Positions 8,652-16,088 of a stretch of DNA of 64,000 nt are shown piece by piece (the first letter of the stretch is position 1; each line of letters opens with the position of its first letter). A model generated the notes under the pieces. The model had not been told where the DNA came from, made no database searches, and worked only from the letters and a program-made list of their open reading frames with translations. The position numbers were made by a program, and so were the translations under genes. The stretch lies in NCBI GenBank assembly GCA_034522055.1, contig JAXHLS010000002.1, positions 2,294,001-2,358,000 of the forward strand. Reading direction: 5' to 3'. This DNA comes from Gammaproteobacteria bacterium (GTDB lineage Bacteria; Pseudomonadota; Gammaproteobacteria; JAABTG01).

Positions 8652-8700
8652 TGAATAGTGAATAGTGAATAGGGAATAGGGAATAGTGAATAGTGAATAG
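8646..8700 (+). repeat. Heptamer tandem array, GAATAGT/GAATAGG, 8 units
   Basis: Eight uninterrupted units lie at 8646-8700, the last one base short: GAATAGT x3, GAATAGG x2, GAATAGT x2, GAATAG. The rhodanese stop codon (8649-8651) lies in the first unit. Confidence 0.95.
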
Positions 8701-8942
8701 AAAAACAACGGTAACCGCATCGCCCTCAAGGTATTCGACGGTTTCGAAGAAAGAGGTCTGCTGAAAAACGGTATGAGGGTCAGGCCTCAGTCCGGCGAAG
8801 GACCCCACTCAAGGGCTGGTATAGAGCCCAGTGACAACCCGCCGTCGCCGGCCCACACTCCACCATTCACCATTCACCATTCACCATTCACCATTCACCA
8901 TTCACCATTCCCTATTCACTATTCTACGTTCTTCACCATTCC
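8652..8942. other. Convergent intergenic region framed by inverted heptamer arrays
   Basis: About 160 bp of ordinary GC-rich sequence (8701-8860) lies between two heptamer arrays of opposite orientation. The plus-strand frame from 8701 reads RIALKVFDGFEERGLLKNG without a start of its own, and might be a gene relic. No complete gene is visible. Confidence 0.45.
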
Positions 8943-8947
8943 CTATC
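8861..8947 (-). repeat. Heptamer tandem array, CACCATT and variants, about 11 units
   Basis: Seven CACCATT units (8861-8909) are followed by CCCTATT, CACTATT, a 10-bp interruption, CACCATT and CCCTATC. CACTATT is the reverse complement of the GAATAGT-type unit in register, so the array is inverted relative to 8646-8700. The stop codon of the dehydrogenase gene (8943-8945) lies in the last unit. Confidence 0.93.
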
Positions 8948-9830
8948 CCCTCCTTCCCATCCCCGGCCTCTTCAACCTATACAACGCCGAGATGTCCTCG
9001 CCGCCGCAGTCCCGCTCCATTAGGGCCTCGTAGTCCGCTACCGTGGCGTCCGTCAGGGGCAGGGGCGGGCCGCCGGCGTCGCCGGCCATGGCCTGGCCGA
9101 TCTGCAGGTCCTTGTGGTGGAGTTCGAGGCGAAAGCCGGGCGCGTAGCTGCCCGCCACCATGGTCTTGCCCCGGTGTTCCAGGAACCAGTTGCCGGCGGC
9201 GCCCTGGCTCACTACGTCGATGACCCGCTCCATGGGCAGGCCCATGGTCTGGCCGAAGGCCAGGGCCTCGCACACCGCCTGGTTGATGCCGGCGGCCATG
9301 ATCTGGTTCACCGCCTTGGTGGCCTGGCCGCTGCCGGCCGGCCCCATGTAGACCACGCGCCGGGCGATGGCCGCCAGGGTCGGGGCCACCCGCATCAGCA
9401 CCTGGCGATCACCGCCCACCATCATGGCCAGGGTGCCCGCGCGGGCGCCTTCCACGCCCCCCGATACCGGGGCATCGAGAAAGTCCGCTCCCAGGGGCGC
9501 GAGCTGGCCGTAGATGCGTCGCGCCGTGGCGGCGGCCACGGTGGAGGTGTCCACCACCACCTGGCCCTCGCCGAGGCCCGGCGCCATGGCGTCCACCACC
9601 GCCTGCAGATCTGAGTCCCGGGACACGCAGGTGATCACCAGGTCGACGCGGCGGGCGAGGTCGGCCGGGTCATCGGCCACCGCTACATCGAGGGCCGCGG
9701 CCACGGTGTCGGCCGTGGTCGTAGTACGGTTCCACACCGTCTTCAGGTGGCCCGCCGCGGCCAGGTTGGCGGCCATGGCGCTGCCCATGGCCCCGAGGCC
9801 GATGACGCCGGTTGCGAGGCCTGCCCTCAT
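8943..9830 (-). CDS. NAD(P)-dependent beta-hydroxyacid dehydrogenase (3-hydroxyisobutyrate dehydrogenase / tartronate semialdehyde reductase family)
   Basis: A 295-residue protein of normal family length. The Rossmann motif GVIGLGAMGSAMAANL is at residues 8-23, the substrate loop DAPVSGGVEGARAGTLAMMVGG at about 119-140, and the catalytic Lys is in GSGQATKAVNQIMAAGINQ near 172. The family oxidises or reduces 3-hydroxy acids and semialdehydes with NAD(P); the exact substrate cannot be told. Its stop codon is supplied by the heptamer array. It ends one base after speA on the same strand, so the two may be co-transcribed. Confidence 0.85.
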   Translation of the reverse strand: MRAGLATGVIGLGAMGSAMAANLAAAGHLKTVWNRTTTTADTVAAALDVAVADDPADLARRVDLVITCVSRDSDLQAVVDAMAPGLGEGQVVVDTSTVAAATARRIYGQLAPLGADFLDAPVSGGVEGARAGTLAMMVGGDRQVLMRVAPTLAAIARRVVYMGPAGSGQATKAVNQIMAAGINQAVCEALAFGQTMGLPMERVIDVVSQGAAGNWFLEHRGKTMVAGSYAPGFRLELHHKDLQIGQAMAGDAGGPPLPLTDATVADYEALMERDCGGEDISALYRLKRPGMGRRG

Positions 9831-9831
9831 G

Positions 9832-11736
9832 TCATTCCTCCAGATAGGTGTAGCCTTCGAGGCCGTGGGCCAGCTCGGCGAGGTGGCCCTCGGCCTCGGC
9901 CCCGGACAGCCCGGCCCGGGCCGCCTGGTGCCGGTAGTTGTCCAGCAACTCCGCGGCGGAGAAATGGACGTAGTTGAGCACGCTGCTCACCTTGTCGCCG
10001 TGCAGCGGCTCGCTGAGGCGATATGCGCCGTCCCCCGTGAGGGTCACGTTCACCGAATGGGTGTCGCCGAACAGGTTGTGCATGTCCCCCAGGATCTCCT
10101 GGTAGGCCCCCACCATGAAGATCCCCAGCAGGTAGGGTTGCCCGGCGGCCACCGCATGCAGGGGCAGGTTGGATTCCACGCCGTCCGGGCCGACGTACTG
10201 GTGGAGCTGACCGTCGGAGTCGCAGGTGAGGTCATGGATGACGCCCTGGCGTGCGGGACGTTCGTTCAGACGATGCAGGGGCACCACCGGGAAGATCTGG
10301 TCGATGGCCCAGGCGTCGGGCAGGGACTGGAACAGGGAGAAGTTGCAGATGTACTTGTCCGACAGGGATTCGTTGAGGGTGTCCAGCACCTCCCGGTGAC
10401 CCCGGGAGGAGGCGTCCAGCAGGCCGCGGATGCGCAGGCAGGCGATGGCATACAGATGCTCCGCGGCGGCCCGTTCGGCCAGGGAGATGGCGCCATGGGA
10501 GAAGCCGTCCTGGGCCTCCCGCAGCCAGTGCACGCTGTCGTGGAAGGTCTCCACGGCGTTGCGCCGGGACAGCCCCTCCAGGCCGCGCCGCAGGGCGTCG
10601 AGGATGAAGGGCTCGTCGGCGGCCGGCGGGGCCAGCTCACCCGGGTCCGAGAGCACCGCCGTGTCCGTGACCTCGGTGATCAGCATGGCATGGTGGGCGG
10701 TCATGGCCCGGCCCGCCTCGGTGATGATGTCCGGGTGGGGAAGATCATGGGTCTCACACATCTCACCCAGGGCCTGGACCACGTTGTTGGCGTATTCCTG
10801 GATGGAGTAGTTCATGGAGCAGAAGCTGCGCCTGGCCGTGCCCTCGTAGTCCACGCCGAGGCCGCCGCCCACGTCCACCCTCGTGATGGGCACCCCCAGC
10901 CGGCGCAACTCCGCGTAGTAGCGTGCAGCCTCCCGCAGGCCGGTCTGGATGTCGCGGATGTTGGCCACCTGGGAGCCGAGGTGGAAATGCATCAGGCGCA
11001 GGTGCTCCAGCAGGCCCGCCTGCCTCAGGGTGTCGATGGCCTCCAGCACCTCGCGGGCGGTGAGGCCGAACTTGGAGCGCTCGCCGCCCGAGTTTTGCCA
11101 CTTGCCCTTGCCGATGGAGGCCAGCCGCAGGCGAATGCCGAGGGCGGGCTCGATGCCGAGATCCCGGGCGGCCGCGACGACGATGGGCAGCTCCGAGGGC
11201 TTCTCGATGACGATGCAGGTATCGTGGCCGAGGCGCCGGCCGATGAGGGCCAGGCGGATGTACTCGCGGTCCTTGTAGCCGTTGCAGATGACCGTCGGGT
11301 TGTCGTCCGAGGCGAGGCCGAGCACCGCCATCAGCTCCGGCTTGCTGCCCGCCTCCAGGCCTACCCGCCCGCGTCCATGGTGCAGTACCTCGCTGACCAC
11401 GCGGGCCTGCTGGTTGACCTTGATGGGGTACACCGCCGTATAGGTGCCCTCGTAGCCCCGGGCCGCCATGGCGCTGCCGAAGGCGCCGGCCAGGGCATCC
11501 AGGCGGTGGTGCAGGATGTCCGTGAAGCGCACCAGCACCGGGGGGGCGAGACCCATGGCCCGCAATTCCGTGGCGAGGTCGTAGAGGCCCACGCCGCCAA
11601 CGTTCCCGGGGCCCGCCGGCAGGGCCCGCAGCTGGCCGTCATCGCCCACGCCGAAGTAGCCGTCGCTCCAGTGGGGGATGTTGTAGAGTTCGGCGGCCTG
11701 GCTTGGGCCCCAGGCGTTGTCTGCAGGTGTTTTCAA
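9832..11736 (-). CDS. speA: Biosynthetic arginine decarboxylase
   Basis: PLP-dependent fold III enzyme making agmatine from arginine for polyamine synthesis. A TTG start at 11736 is proposed: AAGGGGA lies five bases upstream and the protein then starts LKTPADNAWGPSQAAELYNI, giving 634 residues against 658 in E. coli. A longer open frame upstream is unlike the family. YTAVYPIKVNQQARVV contains the PLP Lys (near residue 100), and HFHLGSQVANIRD and VDVGGGLGVDYEGT are typical. It is divergent from speE, with a 206-bp gap, and both serve spermidine synthesis. Confidence 0.92.
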   Translation of the reverse strand: MKTPADNAWGPSQAAELYNIPHWSDGYFGVGDDGQLRALPAGPGNVGGVGLYDLATELRAMGLAPPVLVRFTDILHHRLDALAGAFGSAMAARGYEGTYTAVYPIKVNQQARVVSEVLHHGRGRVGLEAGSKPELMAVLGLASDDNPTVICNGYKDREYIRLALIGRRLGHDTCIVIEKPSELPIVVAAARDLGIEPALGIRLRLASIGKGKWQNSGGERSKFGLTAREVLEAIDTLRQAGLLEHLRLMHFHLGSQVANIRDIQTGLREAARYYAELRRLGVPITRVDVGGGLGVDYEGTARRSFCSMNYSIQEYANNVVQALGEMCETHDLPHPDIITEAGRAMTAHHAMLITEVTDTAVLSDPGELAPPAADEPFILDALRRGLEGLSRRNAVETFHDSVHWLREAQDGFSHGAISLAERAAAEHLYAIACLRIRGLLDASSRGHREVLDTLNESLSDKYICNFSLFQSLPDAWAIDQIFPVVPLHRLNERPARQGVIHDLTCDSDGQLHQYVGPDGVESNLPLHAVAAGQPYLLGIFMVGAYQEILGDMHNLFGDTHSVNVTLTGDGAYRLSEPLHGDKVSSVLNYVHFSAAELLDNYRHQAARAGLSGAEAEGHLAELAHGLEGYTYLEE

Positions 11737-11942
11737 TCCGGTCCCCTTCGCGCGCTGGTGGCGGCAGTATAGACGACACCGGGGGTCGCCCGGTGCCCTG
11801 TTCGCCGCCCTATCGGTGGAGCGATTCTGGCCTCCCCGCGGTGGCGCGTCTATCATCGGGCGCCTTACATACAGTTGGCTCGCCCGGCCATCATCGTGGC
11901 CATGGTTGGTTACGGTTGTCCGGCGCGGCGCGGGAGGAAACG

Positions 11943-12812
11943 GTGGTAATAGAAAGCGGGGAATGGTTCACCGAGGTGTGCGAGGAGGGCGGCAGCGCCT
12001 TTTCCCTAAGGCTCGGCAGCAAGGTCCACGAGGAACAGAGTCCGTATCAGCGCATCGAGATCTACGAGACGGCACGCTTCGGCCACCTCATGACCATCGA
12101 CGGCTTCGTCATGCTGACGAGCCGCGACAACTTCATCTACCACGAGATGATGGCCCATCCCGCGCTGTTCACCCATGCGGACCCGAAGCGGGTGGTGATC
12201 ATCGGCGGCGGCGACTGCGGCACCCTGCGCGAGGTCCTGAAACACCCGGGGGTTGAGCGGGTGACCCAGGTGGACATCGACGAGCGGGTCACCCGCCTGG
12301 CGGAGCGCTATTTTCCCGAGTTGTGCGAGTCCAACGACGATCCGCGGGCCGAGCTGCTGTTCGCCGACGGCATCCAGTGGGTGAAGGACGCCCCCGCCGG
12401 CAGCATCGACGTCATCATCGTCGACAGCACCGATCCCATCGGCCCCGCCGAGGGCCTGTTTCGTGAGCCCTTTTACCGCGACTGCCGGCGGGCGCTGACG
12501 GGCGGGGGCCTGGTGGTGCAGCAGAGCGAGTCCCCCCTCTACCACACCGAGGGCATCATCCTGCCCCTGCACCAGAGGGTGCGCGAGGCCGGGTTCGCGG
12601 CGTCCGTGGCCCTCCATTTCCCTCAATGCAGCTATCCCTCGGGGTGGTGGACCGCCACCCTGTCCGCCCGGTCCGGCGACCCCCGGGCGTTCCGGGAGGC
12701 CGACGCCCGCGCCTGCACCTTCGAGACCCGGTACTACAACGCCGACATCCACCGCGCCGCCCTGGCCCAGCCGGAGTTCCTGCGCCGGCGCCTGGAGTCC
12801 CTGGCGCCGTGA
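11943..12812 (+). CDS. speE: Spermidine synthase
   Basis: GTG start at 11943 behind GGGAGGAAA gives 289 residues, close to E. coli SpeE (288). Aminopropyl transfer from decarboxylated SAM to putrescine is supported by VVIIGGGDCGTLREVLKHP (cofactor-binding glycine loop), VTQVDIDERV, IDVIIVDSTDPIGPAEGLF (catalytic Asp) and QCSYPSGWWTATL. It is divergent from speA. The stop TGA overlaps the GTG of the truncated Uma2-type frame. Confidence 0.95.
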   Translation: MVIESGEWFTEVCEEGGSAFSLRLGSKVHEEQSPYQRIEIYETARFGHLMTIDGFVMLTSRDNFIYHEMMAHPALFTHADPKRVVIIGGGDCGTLREVLKHPGVERVTQVDIDERVTRLAERYFPELCESNDDPRAELLFADGIQWVKDAPAGSIDVIIVDSTDPIGPAEGLFREPFYRDCRRALTGGGLVVQQSESPLYHTEGIILPLHQRVREAGFAASVALHFPQCSYPSGWWTATLSARSGDPRAFREADARACTFETRYYNADIHRAALAQPEFLRRRLESLAP

Positions 12813-13054
12813 GCGATCCCGCCCAAGCCCCCGCCACCCCCCAGGATCTGCTCCAGGTCCCGCCGGAACGGGTGGCGGAGATCCTGGGGGGCCGGCTGGT
12901 CAGCCATCCGCGCCCGGTGCCCCGGCACGCCCTGGCGGCCTCCTCCCTGGGTGATGAACTGGTGGGCCCGTTCCAGGGCGTTCCAGACCGCTGCATTCCC
13001 GACCTGGTGCGCGTTACCGGGTCGGGTTGTTCGGCTAATATTATCTATACATGA
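12809..13054 (+). pseudogene. Truncated Uma2-type endonuclease-like gene (N-terminal fragment)
   Basis: A GTG overlapping the speE stop opens a frame reading TPQDLLQVPPERVAEILGGR, then RHALAASSLGDELVGPFQG. This is the start of Uma2-family (DUF820, PD-(D/E)XK-like) proteins, which normally continue for about 180-200 residues through a GGWW-type catalytic region. Here similarity stops near residue 58 (about 12983). The following residues (VPDRCIPDLVRVTG...) do not fit, and the frame ends at 13054 in AT-rich DNA. It looks like a gene cut by arrival of the HTH/Fic cassette. Confidence 0.6.
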
Positions 13055-13055
13055 T

Positions 13056-13157
13056 AATTTTGATGCGTCTATATCATTTACAGGCGATATTCTTGTTGTC
13101 TGGAGATCATTTTAATGTGATAAAATAATCATAAATTAATCATTTAAAAGTGATTTT
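13056..13157 (+). promoter_or_regulatory. AT-rich leader of the HTH/Fic pair
   Basis: About 100 bp is strikingly AT-rich within high-GC surroundings, with repeated ATCAT and TGAT words (TGATAAAATAATCA, then AATCATT) just before the HTH gene's ATG. This is where an autoregulated promoter and operator would be expected. The composition supports acquisition by transfer. Confidence 0.5.
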
Positions 13158-13628
13158 ATGCGCCCTGAAGAACGCGCCACCGCGCGCCGAATCCTCGATA
13201 ACCGACTGAATTTACTGCGGGAGTCAGAAGCTCTCGCCTGTCCGCCGCGTGGTTGGATCAGGGCGATCCGCGAAGCGCTTGGCATGACGACCTCCCAACT
13301 CGCCGGGCGGTTGGGCGTTGTCCAATCGCGAGTCCCTGCGCTTGAACAGTCAGAAGCCAAGAAGACGGTGACACTCGCCAGCCTGGAGAAAGCGGCCAAC
13401 GCGCTGGACTGCCGCCTGGTCTATGCGCTCGTGCCCCGCAGGCCTCTCGAGGACCTTGTGGAGGAGCGCGCCCGGCACAAGGCGAAGCAATGGCTGGAAT
13501 CGACCAGCCACAGCATGGCGCTCGAAGCACAGAGCGTGGCCGATGCAGACGAGGAGGAACAGCTCAAGCGCCTGACCCGGCAGCTGATTGAGAAGGCCGG
13601 CTCCGAGCTGTGGGACGGGGATGAATGA
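13158..13628 (+). CDS. Mobile mystery protein A, HTH antitoxin-like
   Basis: A 156-residue protein. Residues about 32-80 are a Cro/C1-type helix-turn-helix (REALGMTTSQLAGRLGVVQSRVPALEQSE), and GWIRAIREALGMT fits the 'mobile mystery protein A' family, which is always found beside a Fic-domain protein B. Residues 85-156 are charged and helical. Its stop overlaps the next gene's ATG (13625-13628), so the two are coupled. Acting as autorepressor and antitoxin to the Fic partner is inferred from context. Confidence 0.85.
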   Translation: MRPEERATARRILDNRLNLLRESEALACPPRGWIRAIREALGMTTSQLAGRLGVVQSRVPALEQSEAKKTVTLASLEKAANALDCRLVYALVPRRPLEDLVEERARHKAKQWLESTSHSMALEAQSVADADEEEQLKRLTRQLIEKAGSELWDGDE

Positions 13629-14212
13629 AAGACCCTCTGGAGGAACAGGACGACGCCTCCACCCCCCTTACCGGGGAAGAGCGCGAAGACCTCATTCCGT
13701 CCTATATCACCGTTCGCTCGGAGCTAAACGAAGCCGAACAGGCAAATATCCTGGACGCTGGGCAATGGGCGTTTGCGCGCAAACGCGACGTGCTCGACGA
13801 ACGGTTCCTGATCAATCTGCACAAGCGCATGTTTGGCAGGGTCTGGCGCTGGGCGGGGACGCTTAGAAAGTCGGAGCGGAACATCGGCATGGACGCCTAC
13901 CGTATCCCGGTCGAGCTTCGCCAGCTACTCGACGATTGCCGTTTCTGGATCGACCATGGCACTCATGAACCGGACGAGATCGCTGCCCGCTTTCATCACC
14001 GACTGGTCCTGATTCATCCCTTTCCGAACGGCAATGGCCGACACGCCCGCATGGCGACCGACCTGCTGCTGGTTGCCATGAACCGCACCCGCTTTTCCTG
14101 GGGACGAGTCAACCTCGTTGACACCGGGCAGACGCGGCAACGCTATGTCGAGGCCCTGCGCGCAGCCGACCATCACGACATCGAGCCGTTGCTGGACTTC
14201 GTACGGTCTTGA
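13625..14212 (+). CDS. Mobile mystery protein B, Fic-domain protein
   Basis: A 195-residue protein. The complete Fic motif HPFPNGNGRH lies at residues 131-140, with the upstream Fic fold (LHKRMFGRVWRWAG at 65-78). Fic proteins usually transfer AMP from ATP to a target protein, and the intact motif predicts activity. I see no clear inhibitory (S/T)xxxE(G/N) helix inside the protein, so control may come from the partner at 13158. The pair lies between a truncated Uma2 frame and an orphan parA. Confidence 0.88.
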   Translation: MKDPLEEQDDASTPLTGEEREDLIPSYITVRSELNEAEQANILDAGQWAFARKRDVLDERFLINLHKRMFGRVWRWAGTLRKSERNIGMDAYRIPVELRQLLDDCRFWIDHGTHEPDEIAARFHHRLVLIHPFPNGNGRHARMATDLLLVAMNRTRFSWGRVNLVDTGQTRQRYVEALRAADHHDIEPLLDFVRS

Positions 14213-14380
14213 AGGGAAGTCCAGCCGCACGGGTGCGGGCGCCACCGGCTACGGGTGGTGGTGGACGACGAGGCGTTGCACAATGCTACCCAGCATGGGA
14301 GCACGCGGGGCGACGTGGACAGACTCATTTTGAACGGGTGGCGTGATGCACGCGGGCATTGATCACGGCGGGGATGCACG
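14213..14380 (+). other. Short region with a coding-like frame but no start
   Basis: Downstream of the Fic gene, a plus-strand frame reads RLRVVVDDEALHNATQHG and stays open to TGA at about 14361-14363. No plausible start or RBS is seen, and I do not recognise a family. It could be the tail of a gene disrupted by the cassette, or chance. Confidence 0.2.
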
Positions 14381-15010
14381 ATGGCCGTAATCGCCCTGGT
14401 GGGCAACAAGGGCGGTGCGGGCAAGACCACGCTGGCCGTGAACCTCGCCGCGGCCCTCGCGCGCCGCGGTGCTACCGCCGTGCTGGATGTCGACCCCCAG
14501 GGCTCGGCCCTGCAGTGGCGGGCCTTCATCGACCACGACCGGGCGCCGCCGGTGTTCGGCCCCGAGGGGGACGAGCTGGAGGGCCAGGTGGCGGTACTGC
14601 GGCGGCGCTTCGAGCACCTGGTGGTGGACTGCCCGCCCTCGGTCCATGCCCCGGCCACCGACGCCGCGCTGCGCGTGGTGGAGCTGGCCCTCATCCCGGT
14701 GCAGCCCTCGCCCGTGGACCTGTGGGCCACGGTGCACGTGGAACGGGCGGTGGCGGAGGCCCGGGAGACGAACCCGGGGCTCGAGGCTATGCTGGTGATC
14801 AACCAGCTGGAGCCTCGCACCACCCTGTCCAGGCTCATGCGTGAGGCCCTGGCCGAGTTGGAGCTGCCGGTGGCGACCACCGCCATCCGTCGCCGCGCCA
14901 TCTATCGGAACACCGCCCTGGAGGGCAGGACCGTTTACGATGCGGGACGCCGGGGCGCCGCCGCGGCGGCCGAAGTGGACGAACTCATCAACGAGGTAAT
15001 CAGGCCATGA
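14381..15010 (+). CDS. ParA-family ATPase, orphan type
   Basis: A 209-residue protein with a deviant Walker A loop, LVGNKGGAGKTTLAVNLA (residues 5-22), LDVDPQGSALQW (Walker A') and LVVDCPPSVH (Walker B). This is shorter than the chromosomal ParA at 38594 and has no ParB neighbour. Such orphan ParAs position other cargo (chemoreceptors, granules, secretion complexes), and the cargo here is unknown. It overlaps the start of the small Pro/Ala-rich gene at 15007 by ATGA, so the two products probably work together. Confidence 0.85.
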   Translation: MAVIALVGNKGGAGKTTLAVNLAAALARRGATAVLDVDPQGSALQWRAFIDHDRAPPVFGPEGDELEGQVAVLRRRFEHLVVDCPPSVHAPATDAALRVVELALIPVQPSPVDLWATVHVERAVAEARETNPGLEAMLVINQLEPRTTLSRLMREALAELELPVATTAIRRRAIYRNTALEGRTVYDAGRRGAAAAAEVDELINEVIRP

Positions 15011-15264
15011 CCGACGCCGACAAGACCCGCCAGCGCCTGGTGGACTCCATCCGCAAGGCCCGCAGCGGGGCCGGTGCCCCGGTGGACTCCGCCCCGGCGA
15101 CCCCCGCGCACTCCACTCCGGCACCGGCCCGGAAGCGGGCCCCGGCGCGCCCGCGACCGGCCCCGGCCGCCAAGGCCCCGCGAGCCGCCGCGAAGCCAAC
15201 GCCGGCCGATCCAGGGCCGCCCGGCGATCCCTTCCACCGCGGTCGCCGGGTGTGGCCCGACTGA
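15007..15264 (+). CDS. Small Ala/Pro-rich basic protein coupled to the orphan ParA
   Basis: An 85-residue protein. A short acidic/basic N-terminus (MTDADKTRQRLVDSIRKAR) is followed by a low-complexity segment rich in Ala, Pro, Arg and Lys (about 25-70), then a compact tail DPFHRGRRVWPD. Its ATG overlaps the ParA stop. The low-complexity middle and short defined ends suit a ParA-interacting tether, but that is inference. It does not match a family I can name. Confidence 0.6.
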   Translation: MTDADKTRQRLVDSIRKARSGAGAPVDSAPATPAHSTPAPARKRAPARPRPAPAAKAPRAAAKPTPADPGPPGDPFHRGRRVWPD

Positions 15265-15407
15265 GGGGGCACCTCATCGGCTGCAGGCGGGGGCCGCCGT
15301 TGACGTTGGTTTGGTGAAACATCTCGCGGTAAGCCAGGTACGGGTGGCGGTCGCGCGCGGCGTAAGGAACGATCGCACCGGCCTTGCGGCCGTCCTTTCC
15401 CTGTAGG
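15265..15407. other. Convergent gap with a coding-like minus-strand stretch
   Basis: On the minus strand, 15290-15403 reads AGAIVPYAARDRHPYLAY and then MFHQTNVNGGPRLQPM with coding-like codon use. No start codon with an RBS is seen, and the frame runs on into the opposite gene. It may be a relic downstream of narL. Confidence 0.2.
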
Positions 15408-16088
15408 CTAACGCGAGGCCTCGGTGTCGGTCGGCGCCAGCCCCGGGACGTGACTGACACCCCATACCGCCGCCTCGGTGCGGGAATTGAGGCGCAACTT
15501 CTTCAGGATGTTCTTCATGTGGACCTTGACCGTGCCTTCGGAGATGGCCAGTTGGCGGGCAATCACCTTGTTGCTGCCGCCGCCGGTGAGCGCCGCCAGC
15601 ACCTCCACCTCCCGCTCGGTGAGCCCCGCCTCGTGGGGGGTGCGCGGCAGGGCCTCCTGGCGCAGGGCGCGGCCGAGCAGGCCCACCACCCGCGGGCTCA
15701 AGGTGAGTTTTCCGGCGGCGACGTCGTGCAGGCTGGCCAGCATCGCCTCGGGTTCCATGTCCTTGAGCAGGTAACCCTCGGCCCCGGCGCGCAGGGCCGC
15801 GACCACGTCTTTTTCGTCATCGGAGACCGTCAGGACCACCACTCGGGCCTCCGGGTCCTGGGTCTTGAGGGCGCGCAGGGTCTCGTGGCCACCCATGCCG
15901 GCCATGTTGAGGTCGAGCAGGATGATATCGGGGGCCAGTCGCCGAGCGAGTTCCAGACCCTCCTCGCCGGACACGGCCTCTCCCACCAACGTCAACCCGT
16001 CGTCCAGGGCCAGCAGCTGGTCAACGCCCTTGCGCAACAGGGGGTGGTCGTCGATTACGAGGACCGACGTGACTTCGTCCCCGCTCAT
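15408..16088 (-). CDS. narL: NarL-type nitrate/nitrite response regulator
   Basis: ATG at 16088 overlaps the sensor kinase stop (ATGA) and gives 226 residues. It has a receiver domain (SVLVIDDHPLLRKGVDQLL; phospho-acceptor Asp in IILLDLNMAGMGG; Lys in EGYLLKDMEPE) and a C-terminal LuxR/NarL HTH (LTEREVEVLAALTGGGSNKVIARQL, then SEGTVKVHMKNILKKL). It is placed with a NarX-like kinase beside the nar genes, so it should respond to nitrate. A 7-2-7 NarL-type site lies upstream of the fused narK. Confidence 0.93.
   Translation of the reverse strand: MSGDEVTSVLVIDDHPLLRKGVDQLLALDDGLTLVGEAVSGEEGLELARRLAPDIILLDLNMAGMGGHETLRALKTQDPEARVVVLTVSDDEKDVVAALRAGAEGYLLKDMEPEAMLASLHDVAAGKLTLSPRVVGLLGRALRQEALPRTPHEAGLTEREVEVLAALTGGGSNKVIARQLAISEGTVKVHMKNILKKLRLNSRTEAAVWGVSHVPGLAPTDTEASR

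Noticed and set aside
8861-8909. CRISPR-like array
   Set aside because: The units are 7-bp tandem repeats with no spacers, and there are no cas genes.
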